Counted from the stretch's first letter, positions 26,638 to 38,807 are shown. The stretch is 64,000 bases of DNA from Thermaerobacter subterraneus DSM 13965 (GCF_000183545.2 NZ_JH976535.1:1293890-1357889), one strand, 5' to 3'. Program-made: numbers and translations. Notes: a model not told the origin generated them from the letters alone.

Positions 26638-28110
26638 GTGGCGAAGGCTGTTCGTACCGTCCCCATGGGCTACGGCCCGCCGATGGAGATCGGCGAGCTC
26701 CCGGCGCCGCCGCCCTTCAACTTCCGAAACTTCATCCGCATGATCGGGGTCAGCGCCATCCTGATCAGCATCTCCATCGGCAGCGGCGAGTGGCTCCTGG
26801 GCCCGCGCTCGGTGATCCAGTACGGCCCGGCGCTCTTGTGGATCGCCACCGTGGCCACCGTGCTGCAGACGGTGTTCAACCTGGAGTGCCAGCGCTACAC
26901 GCTGGCCACCGGCGAGTCCATCATTCCCGGCCTGATGCGCCTCTGGCCCGGCCGGTGGGTGTGGGGGCCGGTGTGGGCGCTCATCTGCCTGCTCTCGGTG
27001 TCGCCCGGGTGGGCGGCGTCGTCGGCCACGGCCCTGGCCGCCCTGCACCTGGGGCGCTTGCCCACGGATGCGGATCGGGGCCTGGTGCTGGTCTACGGGA
27101 TCCTGGCCATGCTGCTGGTCATGCTGGTGATGGCCTTCGGCTCCCGGGTCGAGCGGACCCTGGCCCGGGTCTCGACCTTTGCCGTGGCCTTCATCTTCAC
27201 CAGCCTGATCGTCCTCGACCTGTGGCTTGTGCCCCTGGAGTGGTGGGGCCGCGTGGCGGCCGGGTTCTTCCAGTTCGGGTACCTGCCGTCGGGATCCGGG
27301 GGCGGGGTCGACTGGACCCTCATCGGCGGGTTCGCCGCCTACGCCGCCACCGGCGGCGTGTTGAACATGGCCGCCTCCAACTGGATGCGCGACCGCGGCT
27401 GGGGCATGGGAAGCCAGGTGGGTTACATCCCGGCCCTGGTGGGCGGGCGCAAGGTGGAGGTCTCGCCCACCGGCAAGATCTTCGACCTGACGGCCGAGAG
27501 CCTGGCGCGGTTCCGGGAGTGGCTCCGGTACAGCCGCTGGGAGCAGTGGACCCTCTACTGCGGGGGTTGCCTGCTGGGCATGTACCTCTGCGTGCTGCTG
27601 GCGGTGGGCCTCATCGAGCCGGGCACGCCCCTGAAGGGGAACTACGACGTCGCAGCCATCCAGGCCCATGCGGTCTCGCAGGTGATCGGCGGGCTCGGCT
27701 GGGTCTGGGTGCTGCTGATCGGCTTCTGGGTCCTGTGGGGTACCCAGATCAGCGCCACCGACGCCGTGGTGCGGCACCTGACGGACACCCTGTGGTCCGC
27801 CGGCCTGGGGCGCTGGACCCGCAACGACATCCGGGTCGTCTACTACATCATCATGGCCGTGATCACCGTGTGGCTCGCCATCCTGTTTGCGTACAACCCC
27901 CTGACCCTGGTGCTGCTGGTGGCCAACATGGCCGGCGTCGCCTTCGTTCTCGGCGGGCTCACGCTGCTGTGGCTCAACACCCGGGTGCTTCCGCCCGAGT
28001 TGCGCCCCGGCTGGCCGTCGCGCCTGGGCCTGGTGTTGCTCTCGGCCTTTTACGCCTTCTTCGTGTACCAGACGGGCCAGCAGGTCTTGCGGCAGCTCTT
28101 CGGCGGCTGA
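26638..28110 (+). CDS. Divergent Nramp-superfamily transporter
   Basis: A 490-residue membrane protein with about eleven hydrophobic segments and the overall pattern of the Nramp (SLC11-like, LeuT-fold) family. GTG start 6 nt after GGGAGGGG. The first membrane helix reads SIGSGEWLLGP where true Mn2+/Fe2+ Nramps carry DPGN, and the sixth-helix region reads NMAASNWMRDRG instead of the metal-binding Met-Pro-His. Both canonical metal-ligand positions are therefore replaced. It probably belongs to a distant Nramp-related clade with another substrate. It lies between D-lactate dehydrogenase and malate synthase genes, so carboxylate-linked uptake is a speculative option. Confidence 0.75.
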   Translation: MAKAVRTVPMGYGPPMEIGELPAPPPFNFRNFIRMIGVSAILISISIGSGEWLLGPRSVIQYGPALLWIATVATVLQTVFNLECQRYTLATGESIIPGLMRLWPGRWVWGPVWALICLLSVSPGWAASSATALAALHLGRLPTDADRGLVLVYGILAMLLVMLVMAFGSRVERTLARVSTFAVAFIFTSLIVLDLWLVPLEWWGRVAAGFFQFGYLPSGSGGGVDWTLIGGFAAYAATGGVLNMAASNWMRDRGWGMGSQVGYIPALVGGRKVEVSPTGKIFDLTAESLARFREWLRYSRWEQWTLYCGGCLLGMYLCVLLAVGLIEPGTPLKGNYDVAAIQAHAVSQVIGGLGWVWVLLIGFWVLWGTQISATDAVVRHLTDTLWSAGLGRWTRNDIRVVYYIIMAVITVWLAILFAYNPLTLVLLVANMAGVAFVLGGLTLLWLNTRVLPPELRPGWPSRLGLVLLSAFYAFFVYQTGQQVLRQLFGG

Positions 28111-28150
28111 CGGGGGAGCGGGGCGGGCGGGTGGCAGGGGCTCGGCGGAT

Positions 28151-28184
28151 GGGGGAGGCGCTCGGGTGGATGGCCGCCTCCCCC
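28151..28184 (+). terminator. Hairpin downstream of the Nramp-like gene
   Basis: A 10-bp perfect stem, GGGGGAGGCG with CGCCTCCCCC, closes a 14-nt loop 40 nt after the transporter stop. There is no T-tract, so it is a terminator-like or 3'-stabilising structure rather than a classical intrinsic terminator. Confidence 0.45.
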
Positions 28185-28494
28185 ACCGCCCTGCCGTTCA
28201 CCCCCCGGGGGCGGCCGCCTGCCCCCTGCGGGCGGCTCCTGGCGCCGGGGGGAAGGAACGGCTGTCACCGGCCGCGAAGCGGAGACAAGCGCCGATGTCA
28301 AAAACCACCACCCGGCCGGGTCCTGCCGCCAAGCCGGTCGAACCCGGCACCCGATGGCGGGGCCTCCGGGCCCCGGCCTCCGGGCGCCCGGCGGCAACCC
28401 CCGGACCGGCCGGATGGGAGGGCCCTCTCTGGGAGGATGGGGCAGGGCGGCGAGCGAGGCGGGGTCACCGGCGAACCGAGAAGGAGGTATGGGC
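28185..28494. other. Leader region upstream of malate synthase
   Basis: 310 nt of very GC-rich sequence with no convincing promoter or gene. Short open frames here lack ribosome-binding sites and have no recognisable content. The malate synthase Shine-Dalgarno (AAGGAGGT) closes it. Confidence 0.4.
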
Positions 28495-30090
<1,596 letters not shown>

Positions 30091-30172
30091 TCCCGGCCGG
30101 GACCGGGCCGGCGGGCAGGATGGGTCGGGCGACCCTGCGGAAGCCCTGCGGGGGACACCGCCGGACGAACAA

Positions 30173-30208
30173 GCCCGGGGCGGGGACCGGCGGGTCCCCG
30201 CCCCGGGC
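30173..30208. terminator. Bidirectional terminator between aceB and the thioredoxin-like gene
   Basis: A 16-bp perfect stem (GCCCGGGGCGGGGACC with its complement) around a 4-nt loop, between two converging genes. On the minus strand it is followed by TTGTTCG; on the plus strand by GCTGTTGG. Position and strength suit a shared terminator. Confidence 0.7.
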
Positions 30209-30290
30209 GCTGTTGGCTCGGCCGGCAGGTGATCGGTGTTGCCCGCCCGGGCGCCCCGTCCCTGGCGTCCCGGGGCGACCGGCGGGCCCG

Positions 30291-31157
30291 TCAGGAGGAC
30301 TTGTCGCTCCCGGCATCTCCCGCCGGTGCGGCCGTGCCGGCCTCGGCGGTGCTTTCCGCAGCGGGCTTCTCACCCGCGACGGCCGCACCGCCCTGGGCCT
30401 CAGGGGTCGCGGCTTGCTGCTTGGCCCGCTCCGCCTTGAGCCGGGCCGCCTTCTCCAGGGCCGCCTGCACCCGCGCGTCCCTGTCGCCGGCGGCCGCAGC
30501 CCGCGGCCGCCCTGCGGCCGCCGGACCCGCCTGGTCGCCGCCGGCCCCTTCGCCCTGGGCGGTCGCTGCCTTACCGGCGCTCCCGCCTTCGCCGGCCGCG
30601 GCCTTCTGCTTCGCGCGTTCGGCCTTGAGCCGGGCCGCCTTCTCCAGGGCGGCCTTGATCTTGGCGTCCTTGTCGCCGGCGGCGCCCCCCGCGTCGCCCC
30701 CCGCAGCGCCCCCGGGCGCATCGGACTCGTCCGTGGGGACGGACGTCTTCACGTCCTCGACGAACTTGGCCAGAAACACGTCCAGCTGCCGGCGGACGTT
30801 GTACGCGATCAGTTCGGGGTCGGAGTTGACGATCAGCGGCTTCATGGTGGTGATCAGCTTGCCGTTGCGGAAGAGGGCGACCCCCGGCACGTGGGCCAGG
30901 TCGTAGGTCTGGTTGATGGCCCGGCGCCGGTGGTATTCCTGGATCAGGTCGCCGTACTCGTCCACGTTGATCCGGACCAGCTTGACCTCGGGATGCCGCT
31001 GGGCCTGTTCGGCCAGGGCCCGGGTGAAGAACTCCGTGTCCTTCCCGGGCCGCCACAATTCCACCAGGACCTGCCCCTTGTGCTGCAGGACCTCCTGCTC
31101 AAAACGGTCGCGGGGAACCTCCACGGGCCGGGTGAGAGATGGGGTCGCAGTCGCCAT
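30291..31157 (-). CDS. Thioredoxin-fold protein lacking CxxC, with duplicated helical repeat
   Basis: A 288-residue protein. Residues ~8-125 have thioredoxin-fold spacing (QVLVELWRPGKD, KLVRINVDEYGDL, VPGVALFRNGKL), but the redox motif WCxxC is replaced by WRPGKD (35-40), so it cannot be a disulfide oxidoreductase of the usual type. From about residue 140 the chain is Ala/Gly-rich and carries the motif ALEKAARLKAERAKQ twice (about 162-185 and 225-248), likely basic amphipathic helices. ATG at 31157, with AAGGAG 11 nt upstream. Possibly a binding or scaffold protein; function unknown. A TACAAT hexamer lies at 31213-31208. Confidence 0.75.
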   Translation of the reverse strand: MATATPSLTRPVEVPRDRFEQEVLQHKGQVLVELWRPGKDTEFFTRALAEQAQRHPEVKLVRINVDEYGDLIQEYHRRRAINQTYDLAHVPGVALFRNGKLITTMKPLIVNSDPELIAYNVRRQLDVFLAKFVEDVKTSVPTDESDAPGGAAGGDAGGAAGDKDAKIKAALEKAARLKAERAKQKAAAGEGGSAGKAATAQGEGAGGDQAGPAAAGRPRAAAAGDRDARVQAALEKAARLKAERAKQQAATPEAQGGAAVAGEKPAAESTAEAGTAAPAGDAGSDKSS

Positions 31158-31207
31158 CGCCCTGCACGCTCCTTCGTCCCGAGCAATCGACATGACTACC
31201 AGGAAAC

Positions 31208-31213
31208 ATTGTA
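31208..31213 (-). promoter_or_regulatory. -10 element of the thioredoxin-like gene
   Basis: TACAAT on the minus strand, 51 nt before the start codon, inside GTAGTACAATG. The same 11-mer occurs before the ferredoxin oxidoreductase alpha-subunit gene. No good -35. Confidence 0.4.
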
Positions 31214-31297
31214 CTACAAGGAGGAGGGCCTCCGGCCGGGCCGGGGCGGGATCCCGGAGCCCGGCGAAAGGACCCCGCTCCCTGGGGAGGTGACAGC

Positions 31298-31852
31298 GTG
31301 CGCGTCCAGTTGACGCCGGAGGCCGCGGCCTTTGCGGCGCGCGAGCTGGCGCGGCGGCCGGAACTGAACTACACCCTCACCGTGGAAGCGTTCCTGGTCT
31401 CGGGCTGCTGTTCGCCGAACCTGCCTCCCGAGGTGCACCTGGGGCCTCCGCCCAGCGGTGACTTCCGGGCCGTGACGGTGCCCCTGGCGGTCCCCGGCGG
31501 CGGGCCCGCCGGCCCGGGCTGGGAATCCGACCGCGGCCTCGCCCCAGGCCGTGGGCCGCTCCCGGCGGGCGACGGTGCCGCGGGGCCGGTGGCCGCCCGG
31601 GCGGCAGGCGCGGCGGCCGGGTCGCCCCAGCCGGCGGTGCCGGCAGCGGAGGTATACATTGACCCGCTGGTGGATGAGTTCGTCCGGGAGTGGTACGGGG
31701 AAGGTGGGCAGGAGCAGGCCCGGCGAGCGGTGCTGCGGATCGACCTGGCCCGGTACGGCGAGCGGGAAGAACTGACGGTCCGGCCCTGGCCTCCCCGGGC
31801 CGAAGAGGCCGGAGAAGGCGGGGTGACCCTTGCGGAACGTCCCGTCCCGTAA
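31298..31852 (+). CDS. CC-motif protein, HesB/IscA-related in appearance
   Basis: A 184-residue protein; GTG start 6 nt after GGGGAGGTGAC. The first ~55 residues (LTPEAAAFAARELARR then VSGCCSP with Cys37-Cys38 and PEVHLG) resemble small proteins of the HesB-like CC/selenocysteine-motif group. An Ala/Gly/Pro linker (about 70-115) then leads to a C-terminal part with EVYIDPLVDEFVREW. Iron-sulfur or persulfide binding at the CC pair is possible but unproven. It is divergent from the thioredoxin-like gene by 140 nt. Confidence 0.6.
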   Translation: MRVQLTPEAAAFAARELARRPELNYTLTVEAFLVSGCCSPNLPPEVHLGPPPSGDFRAVTVPLAVPGGGPAGPGWESDRGLAPGRGPLPAGDGAAGPVAARAAGAAAGSPQPAVPAAEVYIDPLVDEFVREWYGEGGQEQARRAVLRIDLARYGEREELTVRPWPPRAEEAGEGGVTLAERPVP

Positions 31853-31886
31853 CCGGGACCCCGGGCTCCCGCGCCGGCAGGCTGGG

Positions 31887-31943
31887 TCAGGCAGCCGATC
31901 CTTGTGGATCGGCGGTGCCGGTCTTCACCCGGCCATGCGCCGG
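31887..31943. repeat. Dispersed hairpin repeat, copy A
   Basis: GCCGATCC-ttgt-GGATCGGC hairpin within a ~37-nt block that recurs at 59973 with two mismatches, both in the loop. The downstream part GGCCATGCGCCGG is also shared (GGCCATACGCCGG in copy B). It lies 35 nt after the CC-motif gene, in a 297-nt gap with no other feature. Confidence 0.7.
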
Positions 31944-32149
31944 TGGGCTTCCGCTTCCTCCGGGATCGCCTGCGGTGCGGCACGTCTTCCATCCCTTCCA
32001 CGGGCGTTTGACATCTCCGGGCCACTCCCGGCGACGGCGGCCGCCAGGCCCGTGAGATTACGGGTCGCGGGCGCAAAGCGATGGGAAGCGCGTTGGCTGT
32101 TCTCAACCCCCGCCCCGCTTCGTAAGGTGCAGCGGGGGGATGTCCCGCC

Positions 32150-32617
32150 ATGGGGCCCAAGGCATGGTGGGTCTGGGTGCACGACCTGGGGGCCGTGCTG
32201 TGGCTGGGCAGCGTCCTCTACCAGCTGCTGGTGGTGGCGCCCGTCCTGGCCGGCCAGCCGCCCCTCCTGCGCCGGCGCCTGTGGTTGCAGCTGGTGGCCC
32301 GGTTCCACGGGGTGGCCGTCGTGGCCGCCACAGCGGTGGTCGCCAGCGGCATCGTCCGGATGCTGGCCCTGCCCTGGCCCCTGGCCGAGCTGCCCGGAAC
32401 CCTGTACGGGCGCCTGCTGCTGGCCAAGATGGCCGGGGCGGCAGGCATGCTGATCACCGGGGCGGCCCTGGCCTTCGGGGTGACCGCCATGCTGCGGGAT
32501 CCCCAGGGCATGGAGCGCTTTCCCCTGGCGGCCCGCTGGCTGGTCCTGCTGCTGGCCCTGGAGGCCGGATTGGGCGGCGTGGTGCTGTGGTGTGTGGCGC
32601 GGATCCACGGCGGCTGA
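32150..32617 (+). CDS. CopD-like four-span membrane protein
   Basis: A 155-residue integral membrane protein with four hydrophobic segments. The first has WVHDLGAVLWLGS and the second ARFHGVAVV, the spaced histidines typical of CopD-domain and related cytochrome-like membrane proteins. ATG start with GGGGGG about 10 nt upstream. Copper import or heme/electron roles have been suggested for the family; nothing here decides. No copper genes are adjacent. Confidence 0.65.
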   Translation: MGPKAWWVWVHDLGAVLWLGSVLYQLLVVAPVLAGQPPLLRRRLWLQLVARFHGVAVVAATAVVASGIVRMLALPWPLAELPGTLYGRLLLAKMAGAAGMLITGAALAFGVTAMLRDPQGMERFPLAARWLVLLLALEAGLGGVVLWCVARIHGG

Positions 32618-32783
32618 GGCGGCGTCGTGCCGCGGCCAGCAAGCCGTCAAGGCCTGGCCTGGGGCGCCGCGGGACGGCGGGATGGGGCGGCTCCGGGAGG
32701 CGGCGCGGGCTGCCGGCGCCGGGCCGGACGGGCCGCCCGGGCCGGGGTGCGCCGCCGGTGCCTGGGACCGGCATCCTTTGGGC

Positions 32784-32789
32784 TACAAT
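32784..32789 (+). promoter_or_regulatory. folE -10 element
   Basis: TACAAT inside GGGCTACAATGGGGG, 71 nt before the folE start. The -35 position is poor (CTGGGA at 16-nt spacing at best). Confidence 0.4.
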
Positions 32790-32860
32790 GGGGGCGTACC
32801 GCGGCGGCCGGGCCGGACGAGCCCGGCCGTGCCGACTTCACCGAGGAAAGGGGACGCCCC

Positions 32861-35414
<2,554 letters not shown>

Positions 35415-35435
35415 AGGAAGGCTGCAAATTGCCCC

Positions 35436-35463
35436 TTTCCAGACCGGTCGGATGGGATAAAAT
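35436..35463 (+). promoter_or_regulatory. rpsD promoter
   Basis: TTTCCA (-35, four of six consensus) and TAAAAT (-10) with a 16-nt spacer, 37 nt before the rpsD start; TAAAAT stands out in this GC-rich sequence. GGGAGG supplies the ribosome-binding site. Confidence 0.55.
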
Positions 35464-35499
35464 AGCCTTTGGCTGCTGGCAACTCGGGAGGTCGGTTGG

Positions 35500-36105
35500 A
35501 TGGCACGCTACACGGGCCCCAAGCACGCCATGTGCCGGCGTGTGGGCCGGCCGCTCTGCGGGTCGCCCAAGTGCCCCGCCCTGAAGCGGCCCTATCCGCC
35601 CGGACAGCACGGTCCGGGCCGGCGGCAGAAGCTCAGCGAGTACGGCCGCCGCTTGCTGGAGAAGCAAAAGCTTCGCTTCATGTACGGGGTGCTGGAGCGC
35701 CAGTTCCGGCGCTACTTCGAGCGGGCGCAGCGGTCCAAGGGCAACACGGGGGAGCGGCTGCTGCAGCTGCTGGAGACCCGGCTGGACAACCTGGTCTACC
35801 GGATGGGTTTTGCGCCGACCATCTGGGCGGCGCGCCAGCTGGTGGTCCACGGCCACATCCAGGTGAACGGCCGCAAGGTGGACCGCCCGTCCTACCAGGT
35901 TCGTCCCGGCGATGTGATCGCCGTGCGGGAGAAGAGCCGCCGGATCCCCCTGATCCAGGAGAGCCTGGAGAACGCCCAGCGGGCGCCGGAGTACCTGAGC
36001 GTCGAGCCCGAGAGGTTCCAGGGCACGCTGCTGCGGGTGCCCGCCCGGGACGAGATCCCCATCGACATCGAGGAATCCCTCATCGTCGAGTTCTACTCGC
36101 GCTGA
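35500..36105 (+). CDS. rpsD: Ribosomal protein S4
   Basis: A 201-residue 30S assembly protein that binds 16S rRNA. It has the MARYTGPK start, RPYPPGQHG, the S4 RNA-binding domain (about 90-155) and the VEFYSR C-terminus. In the N-terminal zinc-finger region it carries His9, Cys12, Cys20 and Cys25; Thermus S4 has Cys at all four matching places, so the first ligand appears changed to His. It stands alone, outside the usual S13-S11-S4-alpha operon, with its own promoter and strong terminator, as in Bacillus. Confidence 0.98.
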   Translation: MARYTGPKHAMCRRVGRPLCGSPKCPALKRPYPPGQHGPGRRQKLSEYGRRLLEKQKLRFMYGVLERQFRRYFERAQRSKGNTGERLLQLLETRLDNLVYRMGFAPTIWAARQLVVHGHIQVNGRKVDRPSYQVRPGDVIAVREKSRRIPLIQESLENAQRAPEYLSVEPERFQGTLLRVPARDEIPIDIEESLIVEFYSR

Positions 36106-36111
36106 CGCACG

Positions 36112-36146
36112 GCAAGGCCGGTGCCCGGGCACCGGCCTTGCTTTTT
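36112..36146 (+). terminator. rpsD intrinsic terminator
   Basis: A 14-bp perfect stem (GCAAGGCCGGTGCC with GGCACCGGCCTTGC), a minimal loop, then TTTTT. It starts 6 nt after the rpsD stop and is the most classical intrinsic terminator in the window. Confidence 0.95.
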
Positions 36147-36197
36147 CGCGGGACGTTCGCCGGCCATGGCGGCCGGGCCAGCGGGAGGGGACGGCAG

Positions 36198-36410
36198 GTG
36201 CAGATTCAAGCGGAAATGGCCGGGATCGTCCAGGAGGTCCTGGTGCAGGAAGGCCAGGCGGTGGAGGCCGGCCAGGACGTGGTGATCCTGGAATCGATGA
36301 AGATGCAGATCCCCGTGGCCAGCCCTGCCGGGGGCACCGTCCGGGCGGTGCGCGTGCAGCCGGGCGATTTTGTCAACCAGGGCGACGTGCTCATCGAGCT
36401 GGACACCTGA
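36198..36410 (+). CDS. Biotinyl (BCCP-type) domain protein
   Basis: A 70-residue single-domain biotin carrier. Biotinylation site Lys35 in LESMKMQIPV, preceded by VQEGQAVEAGQDVV and followed by VQPGDFVNQGDVLIEL, a complete biotinyl fold with no linker. GTG start with GGAGGGG upstream; no ATG fits the fold's beginning. It is 39 nt before the carboxyltransferase gene, so the two should work together. A biotin carboxylase gene is not seen in the window. Confidence 0.9.
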   Translation: MQIQAEMAGIVQEVLVQEGQAVEAGQDVVILESMKMQIPVASPAGGTVRAVRVQPGDFVNQGDVLIELDT

Positions 36411-36449
36411 GGCAGCCAAGGCCACGGTCGAGCGCGGGAGGGGAGTCCA

Positions 36450-37991
36450 TTGACCGGCGGCACCGGCGAGCTGGACCGGCAGCTGCTGGAGCGGCTGGCT
36501 GCCGTGCGCCGCGGCGGCCCGGAACGCTATCACGCCAGGAACCGGGAGCAGGGCAAGCTCTTCGCCCGGGAACGGCTCAGGCGGTTGCTGGACCCGGACA
36601 GCCTGGTGGAGGATGCCACCTTAGCCAACGTGCTGGCGGGGGATCTGCCCGCCGACGGGGTGATCACCGGCATCGGCCGCATCGCCGGCCGGCCGGTGGC
36701 CGTCATGGCCAACGATTCTACGGTGAAGGCGGGTTCCTGGGGCGCCCGCACCGTGGAGAAGATCCTGCGCATTCAGGAACAGGCGCTGCGCCAGCGCATC
36801 CCCATGCTCTACCTGGTGGACAGCGCGGGGGCGCGCATCACCGACCAAGTGGAGATGTTCCCCGGCCGGCGGGGCGCGGGGCGCATCTTCTACAACCAGG
36901 TGCGCATGTCGGGCGTGGTGCCCCAGATCTGCCTGCTCTTCGGCCCCTCGGCGGCCGGCGGCGCCTACATCCCCGCCTTCTGCGACCTGGTGATCATGGT
37001 GGAAGGCAACGCCAGCATGTACCTGGGCTCGCCGCGGATGGCGGAGATGGTCATCGGCGAGAAGGTGACCCTGGAGGAGATGGGCGGCGCCCGGATGCAC
37101 TGCACCGTCTCGGGCTGCGGCGACGTGCTGGTCGCCGGCGAAGAGGAGGCCATCGCCGCCGCCCAAGCCTACCTCTCCTACATGCCGAGCCACTGGGAGG
37201 AGCGTCCACCCCGGGCGGAGCCGCGGCCCCCCGCCCCGGGACCGGCCATCGACAGCATCATCCCGGCCAGCGCCAACGTGCCCTTCGACATGTACCGGCT
37301 CATCGACCGCCTGGTGGACGAGGGCTCCTTCTTCGAGATCAAGCGCCTCTTTGCACCGGAGCTGATCACCGGGCTGGCGCGCCTGGACGGCCGGGTCGTG
37401 GGCGTGGTGGCGAACCAGCCCAGGGTGCGGGGTGGCGTGCTGTTCGTCGACTCGGCCGACAAGGCCGCCCGCTTCATCTGGCTCTGCAACGCCTTCAACA
37501 TTCCCCTGCTGTTCCTGGCCGACGTGCCGGGGTTCATGATCGGCTCGGCGGTGGAGCGGCAGGGCATCATCCGGCACGGGGCCAAGATGATCGCCGCCGT
37601 CTCCGAGGCCGAGGTGCCCAAGATCTCGGTCATCGTGCGCAAGGCCTACGGCGCCGGCCTCTACGCGATGGCGGGCCCGGCCTTCGGCGCCGATGCCTGC
37701 CTGGCCCTGCCCACGGCCCAGATCGCCGTCATGGGACCCGAGGCGGCGGTGAACGCCGTCTACTACAACCACATCGCCCAGCTGGAGGGGGAGGAGCGCC
37801 AGCGCTTCATCGACGAGAAGCGGCGGGAGTACGCCCGGGACATCGACATCTACCGCATGGCCTCGGACCTGGTGGTGGACGAGGTGATCCCGGCGGCCCG
37901 GTTGCGCGAGGAACTGGTGCGGCGCTTCGCCCTCTACGAGAACCGCCGGCGGGATTGGCCCGCCCGCCACAACCCGGTGCACCCGGTCTGA
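36450..37991 (+). CDS. Acyl-CoA carboxylase carboxyltransferase subunit (propionyl-CoA carboxylase beta type)
   Basis: A 513-residue carboxyltransferase of the PccB/MmdA family, which moves CO2 between carboxybiotin and an acyl-CoA. N-terminal ARERLRRLLD, central SAGARITDQVE and FGPSAAGGAYIPAF, then C-terminal VRGGVLFVDSADKAARF, FLADVPGFMIG and KAYGAGLYAM, are all conserved. TTG start behind GGGAGGGG. Paired with the biotinyl-domain gene. It could belong to a carboxylase with a distant biotin carboxylase or, less likely, a decarboxylase; no membrane beta subunit is present. Confidence 0.93.
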   Translation: MTGGTGELDRQLLERLAAVRRGGPERYHARNREQGKLFARERLRRLLDPDSLVEDATLANVLAGDLPADGVITGIGRIAGRPVAVMANDSTVKAGSWGARTVEKILRIQEQALRQRIPMLYLVDSAGARITDQVEMFPGRRGAGRIFYNQVRMSGVVPQICLLFGPSAAGGAYIPAFCDLVIMVEGNASMYLGSPRMAEMVIGEKVTLEEMGGARMHCTVSGCGDVLVAGEEEAIAAAQAYLSYMPSHWEERPPRAEPRPPAPGPAIDSIIPASANVPFDMYRLIDRLVDEGSFFEIKRLFAPELITGLARLDGRVVGVVANQPRVRGGVLFVDSADKAARFIWLCNAFNIPLLFLADVPGFMIGSAVERQGIIRHGAKMIAAVSEAEVPKISVIVRKAYGAGLYAMAGPAFGADACLALPTAQIAVMGPEAAVNAVYYNHIAQLEGEERQRFIDEKRREYARDIDIYRMASDLVVDEVIPAARLREELVRRFALYENRRRDWPARHNPVHPV

Positions 37992-38124
37992 GCCGCGGGG
38001 CTCCTCAGCCGCCGGCGCCGTCCCGGCGTCGGAGCGGGAGCCCCGAGCCGGCTGCCCCTGCCGGCCGCTGGACCCGGTGTCCGGGCCGGTTGCCCCGCGT
38101 CGCGGTAGGCTGCCCGGGCGGAGG

Positions 38125-38167
38125 CCGCCTGCAGGCGGCGTGTCGAATCCTGTCTTTCGTTCGACAC
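38125..38167. promoter_or_regulatory. Palindrome and hairpin upstream of the response-regulator gene
   Basis: A perfect 14-bp palindrome CCGCCTGCAGGCGG (38125-38138), directly followed by GTGTCGAA-N12-TTCGACAC (38140-38167). They lie in a 315-nt gap with no gene, 133 nt after the carboxyltransferase stop and 140 nt before the receiver gene. They may be a terminator pair or regulator sites; no T-tract follows. Confidence 0.4.
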
Positions 38168-38306
38168 CGGCAGGAACGGCCCGGGGCAGGCGGTATCCCT
38201 GTTTGTATGGGAAGATACGTCCCGGCCCGGAGCGGAGCTGGACGGGCCCGGCGAGAGGCCGGGACCCGCGCAAACCCACGGTGGGCCGGGTGGGGAGGTT
38301 GAGGGG

Positions 38307-38702
38307 GTGCCGCCGGAAGAACCCAGCGGCGGGCGCCGCGTGCTGGTGGTCGACGATGTGCCCGCGGTGCGCGCCTTTCTCCAGCTGGCCCTGGCCGAGC
38401 AGGGCTATCAGGTCATGCTGGCCGGCGACGGCCAGACCGCGCTGCAGATGGCCCGGGAGGTTCAGCCGGACCTGATCCTCCTGGACTGGGTGATGCCGCG
38501 GATGAACGGGGCCCAGGTGCTGCGGGCCCTGCGCCGAGACCCGCGGCTGAAGCAGGTCCCGGTCGTGCTCATGACCGGCAGCGTGGGTGTGGACGAGATT
38601 GCCGCCGGCTACGGTGTGCAGTGGATTCTGGAAAAGCCTTTCGGCGTGACCGACCTCTTTCTGATCCTGGAAGAGGCGCTTTCTGCCGTGGAACCGGCCT
38701 GA
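38307..38702 (+). CDS. Stand-alone response-regulator receiver protein
   Basis: A 131-residue CheY-like protein with no output domain. Acidic pair Asp16-Asp17 (VLVVDD), phospho-acceptor Asp60 (LILLDWVMP), Thr90 and Lys110 (LEKPF) complete the receiver site. GTG start. No kinase is adjacent, so its partner is unknown; a Spo0F-like or chemotaxis-like relay role is possible. It converges on the SH3-domain gene with a strong hairpin between. Confidence 0.92.
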   Translation: MPPEEPSGGRRVLVVDDVPAVRAFLQLALAEQGYQVMLAGDGQTALQMAREVQPDLILLDWVMPRMNGAQVLRALRRDPRLKQVPVVLMTGSVGVDEIAAGYGVQWILEKPFGVTDLFLILEEALSAVEPA

Positions 38703-38754
38703 CCGGCCTGCGGTGCGGGCCGGAGGCCGGTTCGGGCGGTGGAGCCTCACGGGA

Positions 38755-38807
38755 GCCAGCCGGGGGGCAGGCAGGGCGCGAGCCCGCCTGCCCCCCGGCT
38801 GGCCTTT
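38755..38807. terminator. 18-bp hairpin terminator between converging genes
   Basis: GCCAGCCGGGGGGCAGGC pairs perfectly over 18 bp with its complement (38786-38803) across a 13-nt loop, followed by CTTT. It lies 53 nt after the receiver gene. It is followed by about 185 nt without features before the SH3 gene stop. Confidence 0.75.
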
